From Aldrovandia affinis (taxonomy: Eukaryota; Chordata; Actinopteri; Notacanthiformes; Halosauridae): a stretch of DNA of 64,000 nt. The DNA lies in contig JAINUG010000070.1 in the NCBI GenBank assembly GCA_029706075.1, forward strand, positions 2,775,500 through 2,839,499, in the 5' to 3' direction. Under the pieces are notes generated by a model, which was not told the origin of the DNA, searched no databases, and worked only from the letters and a program-made list of their open reading frames with translations. Each line of letters starts with the position of its first letter. The first letter of the stretch is position 1. The translations under genes and the position numbers were made by a program. Of this stretch, positions 1-12,340 are shown in pieces.

Positions 1-339
1 CATTCCTCATGGTCTCGCTTCTTCTCTGCCCTGACCCTCCGGTGGAGGAATGGCCTTCCACACTCAGCTAGGACCGCAGAATTTCTGGCCATCTTCTGCA
101 AGAGACTGAGAACCCACCTCTTCAGACTACACTTCCACTGAATGTATTTAAAAGTACTAACTTTTCTCTCCCAGTTTTATAGGTGCAGTATGCATCTCTC
201 TACAATGGCATCTGTTGTATTGTTGCTGTACGGATCTCTTTCTCTAGTTGTGATTATCCTTGCCATTTCTTATGCCATCATTGTAAGTCACTCTGGATAA
301 GAGCATCTGCTAAATGCCTTAAATGTAAATGTAAATGTT
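1..339 (+). mobile_element. L2-clade LINE, 3' end (5' part outside window or truncated)
   Basis: The first 160 bases correspond to the end of the L2 reverse-transcriptase ORF (the stretch read as LLCPGPS..ER..QD in other copies) and run into the 3' UTR. The copy ends with the L2 tail hairpin at 289-305 (stem CACTCT, loop GGATA, stem AGAGCA) followed by AAATGT repeats. The same order is seen in the longer copies at 29.4-32.7 kb and 59.5-61.2 kb. The reading frame is not open, so this is a dead fragment. Confidence 0.85.
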
Positions 340-649
340 TGATTTTGTTACCACGGTGTAACATAATTCATTGTGAGTAGACACGGTAATTAATAGCAAT
401 GACTCATATGAACTGGAATGGCATGTGACCTCTGGGCCAAATGCACGCTACTATGAAAATATAATATTTTTTGTTGTTGCTGTTTTATTAAGAATAGGTC
501 ACAAAAAGGACTGAAGGCAATGTGATATTAAATGGTATGTAAGGATAACTCATAAAAGTCTGTGCATCTTGATTTATATGCATACCTAGCATGTTTTTGT
601 GCATTATTATGGAAGTATATATCATATACTAAGTGATATAGTAGTAGTA

Positions 650-699
<50 letters not shown>

Positions 700-1422
700 G
701 CCTTTTCAGCAGTACAGCACAAAGTTTCACAAAATGAAAAAACAGAAGGTAGGAGAGATTAAAATAATGACATGATATTGAAATGGACAGAGCATATAAA
801 GCAAAAATATCATCCTATAAGGATGCTGGCCCAGTGTGTGGATGGGGTCCATGGTAGAACATCGATAAATCCCAATTGAATTATTATACCCATTGTGTGT
901 GTACATATATATATATATATATATCCACATTCACATAAATCGTGGTTGATTCTAAGAGGAATGTGCGTGCCCGCCCTTGCAGTTGGGCAGGGACCCTGAA
1001 ATCTTGGAATCAGATCCTTAGTTCCTCATAGTTTTGTTTAGGCAGGTGCTGTTCCTCGACGTGTTGGATTTCAGTGCCATAATCTGTTTACACTTCTTGT
1101 GACAGGCTGGCTCTCTCTCTCTCTCGGGTGTAGTCACTGTTTTGGAGATCTCGCTGTTTAGGAGTGATCCCCCCTAATCCCGCCGGACAATGAGTCAGGC
1201 TTAAATGATATGTATGCTGCCTTGTTGCACATGCGAAGGCTTGTGCCTCCCGATCCTTTAATTCCTGCTCTGTCTGGCGTGTGAAAGGGCCGAGCACTGC
1301 AGGTGTTAAGACACCACATTGGTTTAGGGTTGTTGTTTTTTTTCTTTTTGGCCTTGCACCATACATGCTTCAGCAGTCTGTTGTTTTCTGCTCTACCTTT
1401 TTACAAATCCTAGCTGGTTATT
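340..1422. other. intergenic, no gene recognised
   Basis: No convincing exon or known repeat apart from an AAT array at 641-698 and a short TA run near 905-925. The short open frames here are low-complexity or start inside microsatellites. The stretch 1090-1350 is GC-richer but I do not recognise it. Confidence 0.5.
641..698. repeat. (AGT)/(AAT)n microsatellite
   Basis: Four GTA units grade into about 16 AAT units. The poly-leucine frame on the minus strand here is only a translation of the array. Confidence 0.95.
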
Positions 1423-1735
1423 CAGGTAACTGCCAAAATAAAGGAAACACTTGGGTAAATGGAGGGTTCAGGCAGCTCTGTTGTGGTGTGGGGTGCTTTT
1501 TCCTGGTATGGTTTAGGTCAAATCAACCCTTGAGAGGGCATGGTAAACACCAATAAATACGAAGCCATTCTTAGTGATCACCTTCATCCTGTAGTGAAGC
1601 ATTTATATCCTGATGGGAGTAGTCTCTTATAGGATGGCAATGCCCCCATCCACAGGGTACAAGTGGTCACTGAATGGTTTGATGAGCATGGAAACAGTGT
1701 AAGCTATGACCATCTCTTCTGGATATATGCTGCAA
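1423..1735 (+). mobile_element. Tc1-like transposon fragment (CAGGTAACTGCC family)
   Basis: Starts with the terminal sequence CAGGTAACTGCCAAAATAAA, which recurs at 3978, 39855, 40967 and, inverted, at 41510 and 62349. The interior (gtgtggggtgctttttcctgg, then the cccccatccacagggta segment) is the coding-strand side of a Tc1-like transposase gene, heavily decayed with stops in all frames. No matching right inverted repeat is visible, so the copy is truncated. Confidence 0.7.
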
Positions 1736-2965
1736 CACAGCAACAGATTCATCTTTGTTGATGGAAAGATAAGCAAGCCTATTAAAATTATATTACTTAC
1801 AGAGGAGGTATACACATGCAATTACATAGTTACAGATAATATACTGGAGAACAAATCATTCTATTTAATCGGTAATGTTGAGCGTCATATTCTATGTGAG
1901 GACTTTGATCATTAGTTATTATTCTTATATTATTTTGTACATGTGTATTTTTATGCCATTTTTGTCATAGAAAAGCACAAGAATCATTGAAGGACAACTG
2001 GATGAAATATTGAAACAGTCTGGATGGAAAGAGCTGTAAAAGCATGTTTCAGGAGTTGGCCTTCTTGCCCTCTTACCACACTGCACCCGCTTACATTATT
2101 CCCACCAAGGCAAATAAGACAACAGGGTCAAACCTGCACAGAGACATTACCCAAGCCTCTGGGCCTGCTGCGTCAGCAGAGGCCAGACAAACAGTTTGAA
2201 ACGCCCAACAGTTGCACAGAAACCAAACAACTCTTCTCTCTCATATGGCCCATTTCAGACCAACTGCCCATACTGCTGTCACTCAAGAGAAGGTGGGCTG
2301 TCCTTATCTTCACACAGAAAGCAACGTTCACAGATAACTTTCTGTTGAACCGCCATTTGCCATTCTGACCAGTTATGAGCACAGGGTTCAGCTAACTAAT
2401 CTCAGGACAAGCCAAAGATCAGTAATATATTTTTAAATAAACCTAAAAGTAGATATTATTACAAGAATATGCATTTAGTTTTCGTGTTAAGATATTTCTT
2501 GTTAAAATGCTTCTCAATTCGTCAATGACTGATTGGCTGGTCCACGTCATCATCAATGAAAGTTCAAACAATTTGAACTTTGGTGTGGTGCATGGCTCGT
2601 GTACTTAAATTTGTGTCCCTCCATTGAAAACAATGAAAGGCCAGTCATTACTATGCATTCAGTGTGAAAGACCCATGAAACTGGAACTCCACTCAATCTG
2701 ACCGAACGTGCTGTGATGTGTTGGCCCAGCTCCTCTGGATCTGATGGTACTGATGGCCTTGCTGTGAGGTTCACAACCAAATAGACATGGGTGAAATACA
2801 ATAAACATTGCAGTAAAAAACAGAATACTTTAACCAAGCAGGATAAGCATGGGACAGAACCTGAACAGTACCTGGCAACATGGTCACCTGAACCATTCAA
2901 TTAAATGAGAACAACAGTAACTGCATTTTAGAACGTTTGACTTTGACTTTACCCACAGTAATACA
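1736..2965. other. intergenic, no gene recognised
   Basis: AT-rich sequence without recognisable exons or repeats. Open frames at 2024-2368 and 2553-2900 show no family motif and overlap on opposite strands. Confidence 0.5.
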
Positions 2966-3626
2966 TTTTACATTACATTTTAAGCATTTAGCAGACGCTC
3001 TTATCCAGAGCGACTTACAAGATGTGCATTAATACAAGGTGAGAACAATCAAAGTTAGCGTACAAGATCAGTGCAGTAAAACGGCAAAAGACATCATTGC
3101 AGGCGTCTGCGTATCATACCTGTAACATTGGGAAAGAAAAGGTTAGTGGGGTTTTTTTTTAATTTTTTTTTTGAACAAGTAAACAGTGGTGACGACAGAT
3201 TGACTAGATGGACAGTGTTCAGTGGTAGTGGAGTCTGAAGAGGTGGGTTTTGAGTCTCTTGCGGAAGATTGGAAGTGATTCCGCAGTCCTGACCGATTGC
3301 GGGAGGTCGTTCCACCAATGAGGGACCAGGACAGAGAAGAGGCGAGACCGCGAGGAGCGGCTGCCAGGCGCCCGGAGGGATGGGGCAGTCAGTCTGCCAG
3401 CGGAGGCGGAGCGGAGGGGTCTGGACGGGGGGTGTAGGGCGTGATGAGACTGGAGGTGCGGGGAGCAGTACCTCTGGCCGCTGAAAAGCCAGCACCAGTA
3501 ACTTGAATCTGATGCGTGCTGCGATGGGGAGCCAATGCAGAGAGGAGAGTAGAGGGGTGACGTGGGTGAACTTTGGCTGGTTGAACACCAGGCGAGCAGC
3601 AGCGTTCTGGACTAGTTGCAGTAATA
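2966..3626 (-). mobile_element. L2-clade LINE, 3' fragment
   Basis: Read on the minus strand this gives the C-terminal end of the L2 reverse transcriptase (LVQNAAARLVFNQPKFTHVTPLLSS-type sequence near 3500-3620), then the 3' UTR and the tail hairpin near 3000-3016. The 5' break falls at about 3626, where homology to other copies stops at ACTAGTTGCAG. Roughly 0.66 kb of a 3.3-kb element is left; the frame is shifted at least once. Confidence 0.85.
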
Positions 3627-3977
3627 AGTTTGGATGGCCATTTCTGAACTTGTGAATTCCAAACATCAAGCCCAAATGGCGTACTGGTTCTCTTGGTAAC
3701 TCTAATCTAAAATGTACGGTCTGCAAAACCTACTTGTGTTCTGTCATGCTGGTCCTGATGAACCAGGCACTGCTACTCTGCTGTGATATCTACAGAATTA
3801 GAATTTCAAGACACAGTTTATGATGCTCTGTCCTTTTCTGTCAGTCATATCAAAACTGGGCCTTGTGAAGATATTGGTGGCCGTGACCTTTTGACACATG
3901 CTCTGTGTGTTTCCTCTGCCGTTCAGATCAAAGTCTTTACAATGATTATGTGAAAAACAGATTTGCATCAATAGGTA
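3627..3977. other. intergenic, no gene recognised
   Basis: Ordinary AT-rich sequence between an L2 fragment and a Tc1-like fragment; nothing supportable is seen. Confidence 0.5.
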
Positions 3978-4165
3978 CAGCTACCTGCCAAAATAAAGGA
4001 ACCACTAACATATAGTGTCTTAATAGGCGTTGGCCAGAACAACTTTGATGCACCTTAGCATAGATTCTGATGTCTCTTGGAAAGATGCAACACCATTCTT
4101 CCACTAGAAATTCAGTCATTTGGGGTTTTATTGATGGTGGTGGAAAAAGCTGCTTCAGAAACTGC
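3978..4165 (-). mobile_element. Tc1-like transposon fragment (CAGGTAACTGCC family)
   Basis: TA then CAGCTACCTGCCAAAATAAA, then the family's end region (tgtcttaataggcgttgg, caccattcttccacta). Same orientation as the copies at 39855 and 40967, in which the transposase lies on the minus strand. Only the terminal ~190 bp remain. Confidence 0.75.
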
Positions 4166-4625
4166 TTCAGAATCAGGATTTAAAAAAAGACTAATTTAAT
4201 GAACAATTTTCACCAAAATACAAAATAAAGTCTACTAAAGAACATTGTCAAAATTGACCAAAACCGCAGCATAAACGTAAGCATAGCAAACCGGTGCATG
4301 ATGCCTGCAGCATGGCTTGCTGCCCTCTCCTAAATGCAGCACAATCGGTCCCATTTTGTGTAATGCTAAGTGCTGCAGCCTATGGAGCTGGTGGCCAGGT
4401 GTGGGACTGCAGGCTGAAAAGAGCTGCAGTTTATATGGCTATTTTGGCTCACAAGATTTAAAGGGACAGGCAGCCATTTCCCTGAGTTGCCTCTTGTGAT
4501 GCCAGTATATATGGAATGAATATAAAAGTAAATGTAATAAATATTATGTTGTGTTTGTATGTTCAATTTTGTGAATATCTACACCAGAATTATGTGGGGT
4601 GGATCAGTTAATGTTACTCATGCAA

Positions 4626-4691
<66 letters not shown>

Positions 4692-5399
4692 AAGTGTTTG
4701 TGTGTATGTGTACAGTAGGTGTACGAAGGGCAAATGTTAACCAGCGTGGGGTACCCGTGGAAATGCGCTGCCAGATACTTTAATACTTCCTTTGATACTT
4801 CCAGATACTTCCTTGGCCAGTATTTTGGCTACTGTGAAAGAGATTTATGGGCCATGACAGGGCTAGGTATGAAACCATTGCCTTGTGAGACAACATTTTG
4901 ACAGCAGTGTCATCACCTCTGACCAGGTTAGATTTATGGAGGCATTATATGACATTGTGAACCACCCCACTGGTCCCCACCACCCTTTATAAGCTATATC
5001 CCAGAAGCTATATTTATGCTTTCATAAATAATTGTGATAAATGAAGTGACCAGTGAGTTGGGATATACATTGTGTAAGCCTAAAACCACATCTGATAGCT
5101 CATTTAAAATAATCATAAAGGTGACATATAGTTCATTTAAATTTAAATTAATTAATTAAATGTAATGTTCTGCTTCATACACAACTTCTCTCATCAGTAT
5201 GATCCGATGTTAGAGGAGTGAGCCAGTAACTGAGGGGAAATAATGTATTTAATTTAGTAGGTAGAGTATTAGTCAAATATAGGTTTATGGATCCTATATA
5301 TTTTTATAAAAGATGAATAAAATAATTTAAAACTAAATATAAATGTATTTTAAATTGTATTAAATATAGATTTACCACAAAATCCTTATTTAATCACAA
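4166..5399. other. intergenic, TG array inside, no gene recognised
   Basis: Contains the 64-bp TG array at 4627-4690 and very AT-rich DNA from about 5040. No exon or transposon terminus could be recognised. Confidence 0.5.
4627..4690. repeat. (TG)n microsatellite
   Basis: Uninterrupted alternating TG for about 64 bp. Frames reading poly-CV here are artefacts. Confidence 0.97.
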
Positions 5400-6511
5400 A
5401 CAGTCTTTTCTTAACTGAAATAAAATATGGAAAAAAGAATTAGTGAAGGTGCAAGTGAACCTCTTGCCTTGGTTAAATCAAGTAGGCAAGTAAAATCAGG
5501 TGGGTATATAATTGGGTACCAAGTTAATCAATCAAAGGTCAGATCTTTCAGGAAAGAGTTAGGTTTTCAATCTCATAAATGGGCATACAGGTAAGGATCC
5601 TGGTCAGTTCGGTGTTACCCATACAGGTAAATGCAAAGGATCTAAGGAGACCTCAGAGGACCTCAGGAAGAGAGTAGTGAGTGTGCATCCATCTGGAGAA
5701 GGATCAGTCTACTGTGAGACAAATAATATACAAATGGAGAACATTTAACATGACAGCAACTCTGCCTAGAAGTAAAATATTACCAAGAGCTACACGAAAA
5801 ATAATACATAAAAAGCCCTACGGTCAAGCATGGTGGCAGGAATGTCATGATCTGGGGCTGCTTTTTGTCCTCTGGGCCAGGAAGACTTGACATCATTAAG
5901 GGAACCATGAATTCTGAGGGATATCAGAGAATTCTTGAACAGAACGTCAGGCCATCAGTCCGAGAGATAAAACTTGGCTGAAGGTGGTTCCAGCAAGACA
6001 ATGATCCGAAGCATTCAAGCAAATCTACCAAAGAATGGCTCAGGAGAAAGTTTTGGATTGGCCAAGTCAAAGTCCTGACCTAAATCCAATCAAGATGCTG
6101 TGGCAGGTGGGAGGACCTGAAGTGAGCTGTTCATGCCAGACAGCTCTCAAACCTCACTGAGTTGGCTGGGTTCTGTAAGGAGGAGTGGGGGAGAATCCCT
6201 CAATGAAGATGCCAGAGTCTGATCAGTGGCTATAGGAGACATTTACTTCAAGTCATTGCTGCTAAAGGAGGTGCCACAAGTTATTGATTGAAGGAATTCA
6301 CATATTTTTGCACACAAGGATATCTGAGTTTTGTTAAATAAACCAGTTTTGTTACATTAACAATGAAAATATATCATATTTATTTGTGTGTGTACTTTAA
6401 TTTTGATATCTTCATTAAGAATTGAGGTTTAGATAAAGATTTTATAGGGTTATTTTTCCATAATACATGAAAATAATGACCACCCCCTACAGGGCTCACA
6501 AACTTTCAAGC
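5400..6511 (+). mobile_element. Tc1-like transposon, decayed
   Basis: The plus strand carries remnants of a Tc1-like transposase in order: a helix-turn-helix part near 5690-5790 (STVRQIIYKW then RSKILPRATRK), a catalytic-core remnant near 5820-5870 (HGGRNVMIWGCF-like, one frame away), the second acidic motif near 5995 (QQDNDPKHS-like) and a third part near 6060-6105 (WPSQSPDLNPIK-like). Several stops and frame changes separate them. The right end ends with CAAACTTTCAAGCATCACTG at about 6511; I could not find the matching left inverted repeat, so the left limit is approximate. Confidence 0.75.
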
Positions 6512-6540
6512 ATCACTGTTTACTGAAAAATGTATGCATT

Positions 6541-6605
6541 TATTACTGCAAGTCTCTTTGGATAAAAGCATCTGCTAAATGGCATATACTATTATTATTA
6601 TTACA
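6541..6605 (+). mobile_element. L2/SINE-type tail fragment
   Basis: Sequence ctgcaagtctctttggata followed by aaagcatctgctaaatgg is a variant of the L2 tail hairpin (GGATA loop), followed by a short ATT array. No body remains, so it could come from an L2 or from a SINE that borrows this tail. Confidence 0.65.
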
Positions 6606-7324
6606 ATTAAATGCAAGTGTTAGTATTGACAAAGACCATCTGCCAAGTTCAGCAATCACCAAAATGAACTTGTCAAACTGTTGGTGAAGAAGAAAGGAAC
6701 ACTTCTGTCAGTCAGTGTGCTGTTTTGAATATATCACGTTTACCCCCACTCTATGAAATATCGAGCAATTTAGCAATTACATTCACTGTCTGGGTTCTGA
6801 GTTCACGGTCTGGATTCTGATTCCTGGCAGTTCCAGGCAGGGAACTTCATAGCCACTCCACTGTGTTTGGCATTCCCTCACCTGAAAACAGGCAACAGGT
6901 AGTAGTGTGAACAGGCAAGGCTGGAATGAGTTCCCTCATTTTAGATAAACAGTTAATGTGGCTCCCGTCCAAGTCAACCCCCCCCCCATCACTCTTCACA
7001 GACGTCACTGAGTCCAACAGGCCTTGCTACTGGGCGGTTTGAGAGATTAGCAGCAGGTATTCGCAGAATGCTGATCTGATAAGGGTTTTTTCTGCCATCC
7101 GTCACCACGGTGATTCGCGGGAAGACATGGGGCTGACACAGGCCCGCCGGGTCTGTCACAGGTGAGGCCGCGGATTTCAACACATTTATCACTCTCTTTC
7201 TTTGCGCTTGGTGCAGAGAAGATGGTACATCGCATGCAATGACCAAAGGATATACTGCAGACATTTTTGGAATTACTGTTAGATCCAATGTGTCAGATTA
7301 TTTGCATCAAGATTTTCTGCAGTT
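6606..7324. other. intergenic, no gene recognised
   Basis: Looks like single-copy DNA within this window. Overlapping minus-strand frames at 6989-7288 have no recognisable motif. A poly-C run lies at 6979-6988. Confidence 0.45.
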
Positions 7325-7475
7325 GGGGCTGCTGCGTGGCTCATACTGTTAAGGCACTGTTCTAGTGTGTAGATGAACCCTACAGTCTGGTATCGAATAC
7401 AGATTGTGCCAGTGCCCACTGGCCAGCAGCCCCATGGGGTGATGCATAATTGGTGGTAGTATTGCCCAGGGAGGG
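7325..7475 (+). mobile_element. tRNA-like SINE, head part (same family as 18.07-18.6 kb)
   Basis: Starts at about ggggctgctgcgtggctcat, carries one copy of the 48-bp segment ctgttaaggcactgttctag..., then a B-box-like stretch ggtatcgaatacag, then tgcccagggagggaggg. The 3' half seen at 15.5 and 18.4 kb is missing. Box assignment is by eye. Confidence 0.65.
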
Positions 7476-9250
7476 AGGGATTCAGTTTTTTTAACGAATT
7501 ATTAATACAGAAATGATTATTAACGCATAAACAAAATGCATCCCAAAGCATTCACTGTTTGACTTTAAATTAATTAATCAATTTTACTTTTGCTGGTAGA
7601 TTTATTTACTGGTAAAACCATGTATATCTGTCTAATTAAATCTACAGTAGCCATCTAAGTAAAACTTTCATAGAGCTGTGATTGGCTCACAGTTTTCACA
7701 GTTTGCTGTGATTTACTCACAGTTTAAACTCAAATTCCAGGTAGAACAAGGCTTTTGTCTTTTTGAGCATAGTGCTTGACCTAAATTGCTTCTATAGGCC
7801 GTACCTGTCTCTATAAATATATATTAAGATAACAATGTAAACAAAACAATATTTGTTGCCCTCATTAAGGCTGACCAACTAAATCATCATAGTTGTAGCT
7901 TCACTGGCATAACATATGAGAGAGAAAAAAAAGGTTTTGTATTTGTCCACATGAATCAGGGACAGTCTTGCCTCAAAACAGCTGGAACTGTAAAATCCTA
8001 TTGTGGAAAGACCAAAAAAAGGTTTTGACTTTTGAAGTATTTGAGTAATGTAAACTGTTGCATTTAATTGCCTGCACCATTTAAAAATATCAATGTATTT
8101 AGTTCTGTTGACTGACACACCAGGCGGTATGTCTATATGTCTGTAGCTGGCGCAGCGTCTGTTGGTCCGGGTCACTCACTAGGGGGTGAGGGGTTCACCC
8201 CTCCCATTCTAAATAAATACAGAGATATGCTTGAGCTGTCCAGCGCTGAGGTGCTCCCGAGATGTTTTGAATTTTCAGTCGATGATTCCGCCTTTGAAAG
8301 CGTTCCGATAATGGACGCACATCGCTGACTTAGAAACGAGGGGGGAGTCGTCTCGCCCCGCACACACAGAAAGGTTAGGCATTCCATCCCCGCTAATGCC
8401 AGACATTTCTCTTGGTGCAGCTTACAATGAAAAGAGTGCACTTGCCCGCACGGTAGACTACGTTCCATTCTGCTTACTCCTCACACAGTAATTACTGTCA
8501 TTAGCCAGATCTGTCTCTTTAAACAGTTTTTACAGGCCTGAACACTCAGTCTTTCTCAGATTAATGTTTTGGAGAAAAATGTGTCATTTCTGAGTAAACA
8601 TAACACCTGCTTTATTTATGATGGGGGGGGGGGAAAGGAAAAACATGTATTGAACAAGTTGTTTTCATGTGCATGGTTGTGAGTCTTGTCGTAGCATGAG
8701 GAGAATGGTGAAAGTTTGAGGAGAACGAGTATGAGAAGTATGAGAAGGGTCATGGCAGGGCAAATAGTTATAGTATAAGAGCAGTTATATAACGAGAATG
8801 GTTGGAGGGTGTGCTTGTGTGTGTGTGTGGGGGGGTATTTGTGTGTGTGGTCGAGGTGCATTGGTTGTGCTCTTGTTTATCTTTGTGTAGGTTTCATCTG
8901 TGTGTGTGTGTGTGTGTGTTTACACACATTATATATGATATTGGTCCTTTCAAGCTTTGAGTATAAATCTCAAGTCCTGTACTTTCCATGTTCTTCTGGT
9001 TAATGTTTAATGTGCGACACAGAAAACAGCTTGAGTGAGAGCATGCTGTAACCTGTCTTTGGCTTTGAGATGTTTCTATTTTAGTTTCACTGAGTGTTTA
9101 CATTACACAATATGAGTGGAAAATGTATCAAGGCCATCAATTAAAGTAATGTGGTAAGAAGGTTATCTACAGGTGATGAGGAACGGCAAGCACACCTTTG
9201 CTATATGAAGGCGTGCAATAAATTGCTGGTGTGAGATGGGTGGCTTGATG
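7476..9250. other. intergenic, no gene recognised
   Basis: Contains a degenerate TG/GT cluster (8813-8926) and a poly-G run at about 8623-8634. The GC-richer segment 8130-8470 has overlapping open frames on both strands but no known motif; I leave it unassigned. Confidence 0.45.
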
Positions 9251-9383
9251 AAAACTATGTGCGTGTGTGACTGTGTTTGTGCATGTGTGTGTGGGTGTGT
9301 GTGCATGAGTGTGTACATGTGTGTGTGTGTATGTGTGTATGTGCGTGTGTGTGCATGCATGTGTGTATGTGTGTGTGTGTGGT
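9251..9383. repeat. degenerate (TG)n-rich array
   Basis: About 130 bp of TG with interspersed TGCA, TGTA and TGAG units. The HTHTHT-type minus-strand frames come from it. Confidence 0.9.
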
Positions 9384-9825
9384 GATGGTTTGTGAATTAA
9401 AAAAGCTATCACTTGCCTTTATTTGTAAGTGACATTTATGGAGAAAGTTTTATTTATAGTGACAGGGCTATTGTGGGGAGACTGGGGTAAAACACCATGG
9501 CTGTCCATCTACACTGCCACACTATGATGGTGTCATTTCTGCAAAGCCATTGGTTGGGTTTCACTATTTAATTAAATGAAAAAATGTCATTACAAAATAA
9601 CTGTGAGCGTTATGTATAACACCTTTGTGTTTATTAGGTGCAGTGTGGGATACTCTGGGAATACTCTGGGATCGCTCCATTCAGCTGCTTCAATTAGGTT
9701 AAACAAGGTTCTTTACTGCTAGTTTCTATAGTGCAATGTTATGTATCTGGGCATGAGTGACACATGACATGGCAAGCTAATACTGTAGCAGGAAGAAGAA
9801 GCCCACTACAAAGAGAGAGAGATAC
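9384..9825. other. intergenic, no gene recognised
   Basis: Nothing supportable seen between the TG array and the L2 copy. Confidence 0.5.
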
Positions 9826-10975
9826 CAGCTCTCTCAGCTGCAGTTGATACCATGGACTACCAGATCCTGCTCTCATCTCTCGTCGAGATGGGAATCTCTG
9901 GATCTGCACTGACATGGTTCAAGTCCTACCTGGCTGGCTGGTCCTACCAGGTGGCCTGGAGAGGATCCCTCTCCTCCTCCCACACCCTCTCTACCGGAGT
10001 CCCACAGGGCTCGGTGCTAGGCCCCATCCTATTCCCCCTGTACACCAAGTCACTTGGTTCTGTTATCTCTGCTCATGATTTTTCTTACCACTGTTATGCC
10101 GATGACACTCAACACTTTCTCTCCTTCTCTCCATCTAAGACCCAGGTCCCGGCACAGATCTCTGCATACTTGGCTGACATCTCTGCCTGGATGTCCACCC
10201 ACCACCGGAAGCTGAACCTGGGCTCCCCGATAATTGATGCTTCAATCACCGTGGAAGGCTCCATACTGTCTCCGTCCCAGTCTGCCAGGAGTCTTGGTGT
10301 GACCCTGGACCCTGGACAACCAGCTGTGCTTCTCAGGCCACATTGCAGCGTTCACCCGGACCTGCTGATTCTCTCTCCACAACATCCGGAGGATCAGACC
10401 GTTCCTCACCCAAGAGGCCACACAAATCCTGGTCCAGGCCCTGGTGATCTCACATCTGGACTACTTTCAAGCGGCTAGAGGTACTGCTCCCCATACCTCC
10501 AGACACTCATCACACCCTACACCCCAGCCAGACCCCTCCGCTCCACCTCCTCTGGCAAACTGACTGTCCCATCCCTCCGGGCGCCTGGCAGCCACTCGGT
10601 GGTCGAACGACCTTCCTCAATTGGTCAGGACCTTTTGCGGAATCACTTACGGAATCACTTGCGAGACTCAAAACCCACCTATTCAGACTCCACTACCACT
10701 GAATTCTGTACATCTAACCAATTGTCATCACCACTGCCTACTTGCTCAACACTTCTTGTATAGGTATCCCTGCTTACTTCTCATTAAAAAAAAAAGGAAA
10801 AAAAAGAAAAAAGACTAACCTTTTCCTTCCCAGTGTTAAAGGTATGGTACGCAGCTGCCTGCAATGATGTCTATTGCTGTATTACTGCACTGATCTCTTG
10901 CACAAACTATGATTGTTCCTACCATGTATTAATGCACATCTTGTAAGTCGCTCTGGATAAGAGCTAAATGTTTAA
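9826..10975 (+). mobile_element. L2-clade LINE, 5'-truncated with RT fragment
   Basis: The copy begins inside reverse-transcriptase motif A (AVDTMDYQ, usual AFDTVDHR). An open frame at 9852-10478 then shows the motif B region ([13 protein letters not shown]) and the YADD catalytic box (HCYADDTQ). The downstream thumb region is shortened: about 100 bp present in the 59.5-61.2 kb copy are missing near 10470. The copy ends in the tail hairpin near 10947-10963 and an A-rich stretch (10786-10814) sits in the 3' UTR. It lacks the endonuclease and cannot be active. Confidence 0.9.
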
Positions 10976-11919
10976 ATTAGCTAGTGTCTCACTCATGTGA
11001 ATTGGGATATGGGAACATTATTTTACCTACAGTAAGATCAAATCACACAGCTATTAATATGTATGTGGTCACAACATGCTGTCATGATAATAACTATTTT
11101 TTTCTCACATAACAATCAAAATGTTAGTTGCTGTTAAAAAGCTCAGAATCACAATGTAATTATTTTAAATGAATGCTATAACTGTCTGGTAAACCTCAGC
11201 GACATACATGTGTCCATATCACTGAGAAATGTAGCTCATGTAAGACGCATGCAGAAATTGTCAAGTCAAAAAGTCAAAGTTATTATATATATATATTAAA
11301 GTGAGCAAAACCACAGTCTAATTCTTCCCCTCACAGCCATACCTATAAACCTCTGTTTACTTGGCACCGCTTCTCCCTTTAATTGTTTTGGAAAGACGAG
11401 CCAAACACTACTCACGCATACTCCTTGCACGAGATACTTGGCTGCCAGGACACCGCAGGGCACTGCTTATTTTTAGCTTCCCCCTCATTACTCCCACAAG
11501 ATGGGGAATCATGGGGGCATGGCCTCCCCCAGCCTGCCCGTCTGCCCCCCTCCGGGTTTACAGAGACAGGTTTCTATCTCCTTGCTGAAAGACTAATGGG
11601 GCTTCATCACACTGAAGGTTCCAGAAATGTGTCTTGTGAAACAGCCAAGTGGAGGGCCTGTCACGTCAGCTCCAACATGTGCTAATTTATCTGACCTTTT
11701 GACCTGGGCTGAACAGTGTTCATGATGCTGGTCATCTGGTGTGAAGTGAATCAACCCATGGAGCCTAATCGGTGATGCTTTATGTTGTAGAGAAACCGAA
11801 GGTGCGTGCACAGGAATGGGCTGCAGCTGTGTACTTTGTTACATAACGGTGGCTGCTTTTCTCTGTGAGTGTCCATTGCTACAGTCTTACTGGTTGGCAT
11901 ATTTGACCTCACTCTCATT
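10976..11919. other. intergenic, no gene recognised
   Basis: A (TA)n stretch near 11283-11298. Frames at 11361-11685 overlap in two phases without motifs. Nothing else recognised. Confidence 0.45.
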
Positions 11920-12000
11920 AATGAATTTCGGCCATTGAATTTGTTAAATTATTACATAGTGGGGTAGGGATGTAAGGAAAGCATAATGGCATATATTATT
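11920..12000. repeat. short dispersed duplicate, copy 1
   Basis: Contains tgttaaattattacatag and ggggtagggatgtaag, repeated almost exactly at 12290-12327, about 350 bp downstream. Part of the local duplication cluster at 11.9-13.3 kb. Confidence 0.7.
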
Positions 12001-12002
12001 CC

Positions 12003-12250
12003 AAGGTATTCATTTTAATATCACTTAAACATTAGCTTTGGATATTTGCAGCATATGTTATTAAACAGTTTAGTTGTCACTCATTTATTAGAAACACTTT
12101 CACAAAACAGTCATTTCACTCTCAACAAGGCTAACTTGACCTCTACAAAGCAATTTTATTTAGTGTGTTTGATGTGGGCTCTCTCAGTCCCATAATAAAA
12201 CTAAGATAAATAAAATAATTGTCATATCCTGAATACATACAGGCCAAATT
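12003..12250. repeat. local direct duplication, copy A
   Basis: Shares order and sequence with 13056-13330: cattttaatatcacttaaa, tagctttggatatt, catttcactctcaa, gacctctacaaagcaatt, actaagataaat, atcctgaa. The copies differ by many substitutions and small indels, so the duplication is old. Confidence 0.75.
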
Positions 12251-12269
12251 AATATGGAACACAGCCCTG

Positions 12270-12340
12270 AAATTAATTTCAGCAATCAAATGTGTTAAAT
12301 TATTACATAGTTGGGTAGGGATGTAAGTGAAAGAGTAAAA
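12270..12340. repeat. short dispersed duplicate, copy 2
   Basis: Matches 11920-12000 (tgttaaattattacatag then tgggtagggatgtaag). It directly follows duplication copy A. Confidence 0.7.

Noticed and set aside
528-722. Poly-leucine open frame on the minus strand (also 17030-17443)
   Set aside because: Translation of AAT microsatellites; no gene signal.
9163-9412. His/Thr-rich frames (also 16054-16290, 46727-46999, 4559-4783)
   Set aside because: Read-through of TG/CA arrays.
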